A stretch of DNA of 46,035 bases from Anaerolineales bacterium. GTDB taxonomy: Bacteria > Chloroflexota > Anaerolineae > Anaerolineales > Villigracilaceae. The DNA is taken from positions 1 to 46,035 of the forward strand of contig JADLBX010000052.1 of NCBI GenBank assembly GCA_020847435.1, read 5' to 3'. A program made the position numbers and the translations under genes. Shown here in pieces: positions 40,485 through 46,035 of the stretch (position 1 is the stretch's first letter; every line of letters begins with the position of its first letter). The notes under the pieces are model-generated. The model made no database searches, was not told where the DNA came from, and worked only from the letters and a program-made list of their open reading frames with translations.

Positions 40485-41348
40485 ATGCACACCATCTTGA
40501 AAAGCAATTCCAAAACGGTGACTATCGGTCACGATAAGCCGTTCGTTATCATCGGCGAGAAGATCAACCCGACGGGAATCAAAAAGTTAGGGCAGGCGCT
40601 CGTTGACCAGAATTTTGAATACGTGCAACAACTGGCAAAGCGACAAGTCGCTTGGGGCGCGGACGTGTTGGATGTCAACGTCGGTCATCCGCAGATTGAC
40701 GAGGCGGCGATCATGCCGAAGGTGGTGCAGGCAATCCTCGAAGTGGCGGATGTGCCGCTGTGTATTGATTCAAACGAACCGAAGATTTTAGAAGCGGGAT
40801 TGAAGGTCACGCCTGGCAAGCCGCTGGTCAACTCGGTCAATGGCGAAGATAAGCAACTGCGGACCGTTCTGCCCATCGTCAAGGAGCGCGGCGCGGCGGT
40901 GATCGGGATGGCGATCGGCAACGACGGCATCCCACCCACTGCGGAGGGTCGTCTCGCCGCAGCGGGGAAGATCATCGAATACGCGGCAAAGATGGGCATC
41001 CCTGCCGAAGACATCGTCATTGATCCGTTGGTGATGACGGTCGGTCACAACAGTGTTGCAGGTTTAGTCACGTTGAAAGCAATCGAGTTAATCACAAAGG
41101 AATACGGCGTGAATATCAGCCTCGGCGCAAGCAACGTGTCGTTCGGTCTGCCTGACCGACATGCCGTGAATAGCGCGTTCCTTGCGCTGGCGATTCAGGC
41201 AGGCGTCACTACTTCGATCACCGATCCCATCAAGTTGGGCAATTCCATCAAAGCGATTGACCTGTTACTCGGCAAGGATGCAAATTCGATGCGGTATTTG
41301 AAGTATTTCCGCGCGGCGGAGAAGTTGAGGGCGGAGGAGGGGAAGTAA
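40485..41348 (+). CDS. Pterin-binding methyltransferase (methyltetrahydrofolate:corrinoid type, AcsE/MtgA-like)
   Basis: The start at 40485 (MHTILKSN) has GGAGG seven bases before it. The 287-residue TIM barrel carries pterin-binding landmarks: VIIGEKINPTGIKKL, WGADVLDVNVGHPQIDE, LCIDSNEPKILEAGL, LVNSVNGED, DIVIDPLVMTVG and NISLGASNVSFGLP. It lacks a corrinoid-binding domain. It should move the methyl group of 5-methyl-tetrahydrofolate to or from a corrinoid protein. It lies 80 bp after the MetV-MetF fusion, which would provide its substrate. No corrinoid protein or CO dehydrogenase gene is nearby, so use in acetogenesis, methionine synthesis or demethylation cannot be decided here. Confidence 0.88.
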   Translation: MHTILKSNSKTVTIGHDKPFVIIGEKINPTGIKKLGQALVDQNFEYVQQLAKRQVAWGADVLDVNVGHPQIDEAAIMPKVVQAILEVADVPLCIDSNEPKILEAGLKVTPGKPLVNSVNGEDKQLRTVLPIVKERGAAVIGMAIGNDGIPPTAEGRLAAAGKIIEYAAKMGIPAEDIVIDPLVMTVGHNSVAGLVTLKAIELITKEYGVNISLGASNVSFGLPDRHAVNSAFLALAIQAGVTTSITDPIKLGNSIKAIDLLLGKDANSMRYLKYFRAAEKLRAEEGK

Positions 41349-41645
41349 TTGGTAAGTGGTAATTGGAGTGATGGAGGATTAGAGAATTGGAGAATTGGAG
41401 AATTGGAGAATTGAGATTGGAGACTGGAGACTGGAAGGCTTCGGTGGTCGAGTAGCCCCGCCGCGCTGAGCGGAGCCGCTGTTCGTTGGCGGCGAAGTCG
41501 AAGCGCAAGCGGGGCGTATCCGCTGGGTTGAGCTTGTCGAAACCGAGACCACCGCACCGTACGGTAATTTTGTTACAAGATTACACTTGATTCCTGTTGG
41601 TCTCGATACGGTCTCGGCTATCGCCTCGCCCTACTCGACCAACGA
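41349..41645. repeat. Gene-free repeat patchwork (GAATTGGAGA tandem and GGTCTCGATACG-type elements)
   Basis: The stretch starts with low-complexity decamer repeats (GAATTGGAGA about four times, 41382-41419). A long imperfect hairpin follows from GGTGGTCGAGTAGCCCCG (about 41441) to CGAAACCGAGACCACCG (about 41555). A second element, TTGGTCTCGATACGG (about 41598) to CCTACTCGACCAA (41630-41642), overlaps the 3' end of the heparinase-like gene, which converges here. No gene is seen. Confidence 0.7.
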
Positions 41646-43733
41646 GTAGGGCTTTGAATTTATTTTCAAAATGTTCTCATTTATTTCAACAACATCGTTT
41701 TCAAACCCGAAGAAACTCCAAAATGTGACTTGGGGTTGATTCGCCTCTAGCATAACCGAGATGGCTGGTTCTTTGTGAGCATAATATCTCGAACGCCAGC
41801 CACGCGTCGAATTCGCATCCGCGCGGACAACAGAAAAGTTTCCGTCACCTTCGAGCAAACCCATTTGAATATTAACTCTGGAGTCGGACGGCTTGCCGTC
41901 CGAAGGTTTTAGCAGTAAACCAAGTGCAGGAGCAAGCTCCTGTACTCCAGAGTCTGCTAACAACCATTGAAGCGCGTAACGATGGGATTCTTTCGCTTCG
42001 AGTTTATCTATCACGAGCCAGCGATCCTCTTCAAGCGCCATCACTGTCCGCTTGTGGGAGACGGGCTTATAGCCGTTGTGTTCGCCCTGCCAAATATCTT
42101 TTTCATGCTTGAGGACTTTTCCCTTCGACCAGTTCGTCCACGTGAAGCGACTGACCATGGTCATTTGATCTTTGCCATCGACTGTCACAGTGTTGTGAAC
42201 GGAGGTGTGCGCTAGCCCATTGCGCCAGTGACCTGCTCCGCTGTAGAGGTAAGTGCCCGCGTCAATGGCAAGTTCCTGACCGTGAATCCACAAGTCCATG
42301 TGGAGTTGGTCGGCGTGGGATGGACGGGAGGCGAAGTCCGTGCAGTGGATGAGGGCGTGAGAGTTGGTTCGGCGGAGGAGGTAGACTCCCCCATCGGGGA
42401 AAGATTCACCGCTAAGCCCGCGAAGGTCGCTAAGATTTAATTTTTCTTTTGCGTTCTTTGCGCTCTTAGCGGTTAATGAATTTTCACCACACAACCAAAA
42501 CAAATCCTCATCCCATGGACCAGGCTCGAAGAGGCGTTCTCCTTTGGTGATGTACCAGCCCAATTGCAACAGCGGACGGTAGTCCGTGAAGCGGCAGTTA
42601 TTGAGAGGGAGAACGAGCGCGCCGTCGTTTGATCCGTAGACGGGCATCTCGCCTGTTTGAGGGTTGATGAGGTGGGAGAGGTATTCGATAGATTTGGTAA
42701 CGGATGTTTTGAGGGAATTGGTAAATGGTAATTGGTAATTTTCACCGAGGCGAATGGCGTAAAGATAAATATGAAAGATGAAACGATGGTAGTTGATGGA
42801 GTACATGGAGTAACTGCCATCGGGGAAAATCTGATTGGCGGCTTCTTGTTCAAGAAGACGTTTGCCGAGCGAGAGATATTTTTCGGCGTGTTTGAGTTCG
42901 GGAAAGAGCAATCCAACTAACCACAAGCCAAAGGCTTCGCTGATGGTGTGGTTGCTTCTCGTGGAGATAGCGTAGCCGATGTTTTTGTAGATCCGCTCGG
43001 CTTGTGCGGCGACGAGCAAAACAAATTTTGCTTTACGGTCGGGAGTTGAAGAAGGAGAATTAGAGAATTGACCAAAGCCGAACGTCCATGCCATGAGACG
43101 CAGCGCGATCTCTTGTCCGTCCATCCAGTTGGGTCCCGTGTTGGGAGGGTTGTGTTCCGCCCAGTCTTCGATGAGAGTCCAGAAGGCTGTGGGGTATTTT
43201 TCGTCGTGCGTGGCGGCGTAGGCGCGGACGAGGGTGTAGACAAAAGCGAAGCGATTCGGTTCCCAGATGAATTTGATGTCGTTGTTGGAGTCGTCGGAGA
43301 TTTGTGACCAATGTCTGTTCATGTCATTCTGAGCGGAGCGAAGAATCTCGGACGATCGTGGTAGAGACTCTTCGCTGGCGCTCAGAGTGACATTATTTTT
43401 GTGCCAATCTGGAGGAAAACCTGTTTTGATCCATTCGTGGGCGAAGTATTTGATTTCGCCAGGTAAGATTCGATCTGCTTCTTCAATTGCGGTTCGAGAA
43501 TTCCAGGAAGCGTTGGTTAGGTCTGGTCTCGATACGAGCGGAAGGAACGCCCGCTCTACTCGACCAGCGGATTTATTTGAAATGTGGTTTTTATAATCTT
43601 CCCACTTCCCCATTGGCATCTGCAAACGGATAAGTCCCGTGCGCAAGCGGAAAGCGTAGAGGAGGCGAAACAGCGTCCAACGCGGACCAAGTTGATGGTA
43701 GAGAGAAGCGAGGGTTTTTATTTTCGTCAACAT
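41631..43733 (-). CDS. Heparinase II/III-family protein riddled with repeat-encoded segments
   Basis: A 700-residue polysaccharide-lyase-like protein without an obvious signal peptide. The N-terminal alpha-toroid (about 1-400) includes WEPNRFAFVYTLVRAYAATHD, NWMDGQEIALRLMAW and STRSNHTISEAFGLW. The beta domain (about 420-690) has FPDGGVYLLRR, RPSHADQLHMDLWIHG, AIDAGTYLYSG and AHTSVHNTVTVDGKDQM. Such proteins act on acidic polysaccharides, often in capsule or exopolysaccharide loci, which fits the WecA-like neighbour. Repeat DNA encodes residues about 55-73, 113-139 (containing SAQNDM), a LTAKSAKNAKE stretch, the LLLKPSDGKPSDSR region and the C-terminal PYSLVE. All are in frame, making this longer and more irregular than its relatives. 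Whether it still folds is uncertain. Confidence 0.82.
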   Translation of the reverse strand: MLTKIKTLASLYHQLGPRWTLFRLLYAFRLRTGLIRLQMPMGKWEDYKNHISNKSAGRVERAFLPLVSRPDLTNASWNSRTAIEEADRILPGEIKYFAHEWIKTGFPPDWHKNNVTLSASEESLPRSSEILRSAQNDMNRHWSQISDDSNNDIKFIWEPNRFAFVYTLVRAYAATHDEKYPTAFWTLIEDWAEHNPPNTGPNWMDGQEIALRLMAWTFGFGQFSNSPSSTPDRKAKFVLLVAAQAERIYKNIGYAISTRSNHTISEAFGLWLVGLLFPELKHAEKYLSLGKRLLEQEAANQIFPDGSYSMYSINYHRFIFHIYLYAIRLGENYQLPFTNSLKTSVTKSIEYLSHLINPQTGEMPVYGSNDGALVLPLNNCRFTDYRPLLQLGWYITKGERLFEPGPWDEDLFWLCGENSLTAKSAKNAKEKLNLSDLRGLSGESFPDGGVYLLRRTNSHALIHCTDFASRPSHADQLHMDLWIHGQELAIDAGTYLYSGAGHWRNGLAHTSVHNTVTVDGKDQMTMVSRFTWTNWSKGKVLKHEKDIWQGEHNGYKPVSHKRTVMALEEDRWLVIDKLEAKESHRYALQWLLADSGVQELAPALGLLLKPSDGKPSDSRVNIQMGLLEGDGNFSVVRADANSTRGWRSRYYAHKEPAISVMLEANQPQVTFWSFFGFENDVVEINENILKINSKPYSLVE
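41884..41945. repeat. Two palindromes inside the heparinase-like gene
   Basis: TCGGACGGC/GCCGTCCGA (41884-41903) and GTGCAGGAGC/GCTCCTGTAC (41924-41945), both around an AA or TT centre. They are read as KPSDGKPSDS and ELAPALGLL. Confidence 0.65.
42408..42476. repeat. AACCGCTAAG-type repeat inside the heparinase-like gene
   Basis: ACCGCTAAGCCCGCGAAGG at the left and TTTGCGTTCTTTGCG...CTTAGCGGTT at the right match the ends of the 82-bp units at 9069-9306. It encodes LTAKSAKNAKEKLNLSDLRG. Confidence 0.7.
43321..43393. repeat. ATGTCATTCTGAGC inverted-repeat element inside the heparinase-like gene
   Basis: ATGTCATTCTGAGC (43321-43334) and GCTCAGAGTGACAT (43380-43393), one mismatch, with inner complementarity GAATCTCG/GAGACTC. 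It encodes VTLSASEESLPRSSEILRSA followed by QNDM, an insertion with no place in the family. Confidence 0.8.
43524..43566. repeat. GGTCTCGATACG element inside the heparinase-like gene
   Basis: TGGTCTCGATACGAGCGG (43524-43541) faces CCGCTCTACTCGACCA (43551-43566). Relatives lie at about 41441-41555 and 41598-41642. It encodes GRVERAFLPLVSRPD near residue 60. Confidence 0.75.
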
Positions 43734-43784
43734 AAGAAAGAGATTCTAAACACAAAGGCTTGCATTGAGCCTGTCGAAATGGCA

Positions 43785-43851
43785 CAAAGTACACGAAGGA
43801 AAATCCTAAAGGCTTTAAACTTTAGCGACCTTTGCGTTCTTTGCGGTTAAC
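43785..43851. repeat. AACCGC-type repeat forming the 3' end of the WecA-like gene
   Basis: GCACAAAGTACACGAAGG (about 43781) to TTTGCGTTCTTTGCGGTT (43831-43848) is a degenerate copy of the 82-bp repeat. It supplies the last codons (LTAKNAKVAKV) and the stop of the upstream gene. Confidence 0.6.
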
Positions 43852-44843
43852 GATTTCGCATGGCGAGAGAGAAGAATCCAAATGAGCGGAAGTCCGATGA
43901 TGATCAACGGGGGGGCGAGGCGACTGCCCTGCGACCATTCGTACGCAAGCGCGCCCGCGAGCAACGTGAGCATGAGATACAACGTACTGATGATGTGATG
44001 CGGATACCCTCCGATGACGAGCCGTTGATACAAATGCGTGCGATGTGATTCAAAAACATTTTCACGATTGAGCGCGCGGCGAATGAACGTGACGCCCGCG
44101 TCCATGATAAACGTCCACATCAACAGCGTGCCGATCAGGAGCGCGTCGCCGCCTTGCGTGGCGGAAAGAAGCGGCAACACCGCAAACGTGTAACCGAGAA
44201 ATGTGCTGGCAACGTCGCCCATAAAAATTTTTGCAGGCGACCAATTGTGTCCGAGAAAACCCAAACTGCTTGCGGCAACAACCAGCGCCAGCGAAAAAAC
44301 AAAATCGTTGCGCGTGTTCGAGGCGAGCGCCATCCAACCGAACGCGCCCGCCAACGCCACGCCGCCCGCGATGCCGTCAATGCCGTCCATGAAGTTGTAC
44401 GCGTTGATGAGTCCCACGATCCACAAAAATGTGATGACGATTCCCACCGCGCCCAAATGCAATTCGCCGAACAGCGGAATCGTGACGACCTTGAAATATC
44501 CCAAGCCATAGATCGAAACCGCCGCGACGATTCCCTGCACCGCAAAACGGACGCGCGCCGAAAGCGAATGGAGATCGTCGCGCCAACCGAGAATCGCAAT
44601 GACGACTCCGCACACGAGATACACCCACGCGTGACTCAACTGCACGGTTCTCATCGCCCATACGGCTGACCCGACCGTCAGGACGACAATCGCCAGCCCG
44701 CCCCCCCGCGGCGTCGGCGTGACGTGCGAACTGCGTTCGTTGGGGTGATCTATGATTTGACGTCGCTCGGCATACCTGCGTATCAAGGCGACGAGGAAGT
44801 AGGAGAGGACGGAGAGGAGGATGAAGAGGATGAGTTGGGACAC
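43815..44843 (-). CDS. WecA/MraY-type undecaprenyl-phosphate sugar-1-phosphate transferase
   Basis: A 342-residue integral membrane enzyme with about ten helices. Diagnostic cytoplasmic loops are IDHPNERSSHVTPTPRGGG, ILGWRDDLHSLS (DD pair), INAYNFMDGIDGIAGG, PAKIFMGDVASTFLG and ESHRTHLYQRLVIGGYPHH (the HxH loop). It should transfer a HexNAc-1-phosphate from a UDP-sugar to undecaprenyl phosphate, starting exopolysaccharide or wall-glycan synthesis with the lipid made by UppS. The C-terminal SLTAKNAKVAKV is repeat-derived and replaces a native end. It lies upstream of the heparinase-like gene on the same strand. Confidence 0.9.
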   Translation of the reverse strand: MSQLILFILLSVLSYFLVALIRRYAERRQIIDHPNERSSHVTPTPRGGGLAIVVLTVGSAVWAMRTVQLSHAWVYLVCGVVIAILGWRDDLHSLSARVRFAVQGIVAAVSIYGLGYFKVVTIPLFGELHLGAVGIVITFLWIVGLINAYNFMDGIDGIAGGVALAGAFGWMALASNTRNDFVFSLALVVAASSLGFLGHNWSPAKIFMGDVASTFLGYTFAVLPLLSATQGGDALLIGTLLMWTFIMDAGVTFIRRALNRENVFESHRTHLYQRLVIGGYPHHIISTLYLMLTLLAGALAYEWSQGSRLAPPLIIIGLPLIWILLSRHAKSLTAKNAKVAKV

Positions 44844-44860
44844 GGGATGATTGTAAACGA

Positions 44861-44891
44861 GAAATCGGAGGTTTTTTATACCTCCGATTTC
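44861..44891 (-). terminator. Hairpin after the nuclease-like gene
   Basis: GAAATCGGAGG (44861-44871) and CCTCCGATTTC (44881-44891) are exact complements with a 9-nt loop, placed 17 bp after the nuclease stop codon. The T-tract is short, so termination is likely but not certain. Confidence 0.65.
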
Positions 44892-44908
44892 TATGAACGA
44901 AAAACAAA

Positions 44909-45901
44909 TTATTTTTTTACTTTTCTCAGAACCTCAGTAATCAATTCGACATATTCATCTCGAATTCTGAAGTTATCCTTTTCCCAAGGGTGATTTGGAA
45001 ATTCATAATAAATAACTTGCCTTAGATAGTCGTTCCAGTTATACCCGAGCTGACTAGAGATAAGGGAAAGAAAATATCCAGCCTGACGCTCATCATCTGC
45101 TGCATTTAGACGGACAAACTCTTTTCTCAGCTGATCACGGGTCACCTGTCCTTTTTGTAGTAATGTAGGCAAGAAGTAATCTCGAATACGCTGAGAGGAA
45201 TATAAATTTTTAGAAAGATATTCTACAAGCTTCGCTTCTAATGTCTCATTATCGTAAGTTCCTGGTTTGTTTGACATTTCGATAATGATTTTTTTCTTGT
45301 TTGTTTTTTGCTTCTCAACCTCTTCAGGTATGATCACCATTCTCGACAAGATCGAGTCGCCCTGGCTCGTCTTTGCATAATTCAGCACAATCACATTTAT
45401 GCCAACACTATAACTATCAGATAGCCATTCAATCATCCTGCCAAGCGATTCCTCCACTGCGGAGCCAACCAGCAAGAGTCTTTGTGCTTGATTAATATTA
45501 AGGTCTTCAAGAGAAATATCGTCAAATTTTTCTTGAAGAAAATCCTCTAGCGCTTGTCCTGTATATGACTTACAGACCTCGCGAAAACGATCAATCTCCC
45601 AACCAGCGATATCTGAAGCGTAATCAATTGCTTGCGCAAGCGCCTCTCTTGGAAGCCTATCTCTTTTTAACTCAACAATTACAGTATTTCCATAATTGTC
45701 AATCCCAAGAAAATCAAGAGGCCCCGAGCTTGTTTGTACCTGCTCACCAATAATAGCAATATCATCTCCGAGTATTTGAGGATTCGATTTGATCCATTGT
45801 TCAAGGTCATCCTTTTCCCTCTTACCGTCGCTAACCAAAGATGATTGTAAAGGAACTAATCTACCGTCAATAATTTGCCATGATTTGATTTGTGATGCCA
45901 T
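44909..45901 (-). CDS. DUF91/NucS-like PD-(D/E)XK nuclease-fold protein
   Basis: The start at 45901 (MASQIKSWQI) is chosen for the GGAG seven bases upstream. The 330-residue product has the restriction-endonuclease-like core PLDFLGIDNYGNTVIVELKRD (D63, E77-x-K79), then LAQAIDYASDI, as in DUF91/NucS C-terminal domains. NucS cuts mismatched or branched DNA; related proteins are found in defence islands. The N-terminal segment DDLEQWIKSNPQILGDDIAII is also typical. The C-terminal third (about 210-330) is helical and unrecognised. The gene is AT-rich compared with the WecA-like gene next to it, suggesting acquisition. The final bases of the window (45902-46035) show no gene, only A/T-rich upstream sequence. 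Confidence 0.72.
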   Translation of the reverse strand: MASQIKSWQIIDGRLVPLQSSLVSDGKREKDDLEQWIKSNPQILGDDIAIIGEQVQTSSGPLDFLGIDNYGNTVIVELKRDRLPREALAQAIDYASDIAGWEIDRFREVCKSYTGQALEDFLQEKFDDISLEDLNINQAQRLLLVGSAVEESLGRMIEWLSDSYSVGINVIVLNYAKTSQGDSILSRMVIIPEEVEKQKTNKKKIIIEMSNKPGTYDNETLEAKLVEYLSKNLYSSQRIRDYFLPTLLQKGQVTRDQLRKEFVRLNAADDERQAGYFLSLISSQLGYNWNDYLRQVIYYEFPNHPWEKDNFRIRDEYVELITEVLRKVKK

Positions 45902-46035
45902 AACTTTCTCCAAATGCCTAAAATTTATGAATAACAATATTGTATCAAGTTTTCAATTCTTCTCTTATCCCTCCTCAAACAACATCGTATTGAATCCAAA
46001 ATCGTTTTACGCGTCAGCGTCTGCCAAACAAAAAA

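Noticed and set aside
38902-41348. A complete Wood-Ljungdahl cluster
   Set aside because: Only the methylene-tetrahydrofolate reductase and a methyltransferase are present; no CO dehydrogenase, corrinoid protein, formyl-THF synthetase or MTHFD gene is in the window.

Overview
This window looks like chromosomal DNA from a member of the Chloroflexota, most likely of the Anaerolineae. That is an inference from gene content: many Thr/Pro-linker lipoproteins (two with NBR1-like domains), an archaeal-type HMG-CoA synthase next to a thiolase-like gene, a class II HMG-CoA reductase, a T-box in front of pheS, and a very high load of dispersed palindromic repeats. Most genes are GC-rich. Three patches are visibly AT-richer and look accessory: about 11.8-13.3 kb, 34.0-36.4 kb and 44.9 kb to the end.

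Layout. 0-3 kb: a small acetyltransferase, then an ECF sigma factor, its membrane anti-sigma factor and a membrane-anchored cytochrome c, all on the minus strand. The sigma gene and the cytochrome gene share a GGAACC-N17-GTA promoter. 3.3-6.0 kb: a lysine 2,3-aminomutase followed by two lipoproteins and a strong terminator. 6.0-10.8 kb: pheS and pheT behind a T-box with a UUC specifier, separated by a threefold 82-bp repeat. 10.8-20.7 kb: a methyltransferase, two possibly cassette-borne orphan genes, a sugar dehydrogenase lipoprotein with a YkvA-like protein, OsmC, a secreted alpha/beta hydrolase, a NYN RNase, a histone-deacetylase-like hydrolase and a zinc-ribbon membrane protein. 20.8-22.6 kb: two membrane proteins and tRNA-Asn. 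22.7-30.0 kb: the minus-strand housekeeping block dnaA, rpsB, tsf, pyrH, frr, uppS, cdsA, glpX. 30.0-32.2 kb: a possible oriC and a GAF sensor histidine kinase. 32.3-38.8 kb: upper mevalonate-pathway genes (HMG-CoA reductase, HMG-CoA synthase, thiolase-like) interrupted by a nucleotidyltransferase pair and an AT-rich orphan gene. 38.9-41.3 kb: a MetV-MetF fusion and a pterin-dependent methyltransferase. 41.6-44.8 kb: a heparinase II/III-like protein and a WecA-like sugar-phosphate transferase. 44.9-45.9 kb: a DUF91/NucS-like nuclease.

The most unusual signal is not a gene but a population of short palindromes that begin with GTAG (or a close variant) and end with CTAC. Their arms differ from copy to copy yet stay self-complementary. 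They lie between genes, inside the T-box leader, and in frame inside pheT and the HMG-CoA reductase gene, where two copies encode the related peptides VGQVGNLPY and VAQVANLRY. Others supply stop codons. Further families interrupt pheT, the thiolase-like gene and above all the heparinase-like gene. The pattern resembles REP elements (whose GTAG tetranucleotide is recognised by RAYT transposases) and the protein-coding palindromes of Rickettsia. No transposase is visible here.

A second notable point is that the thiolase-like protein has lost its nucleophilic cysteine (Gly83) and the usual GHP histidine (Phe340), although the adjacent HMG-CoA synthase looks intact.
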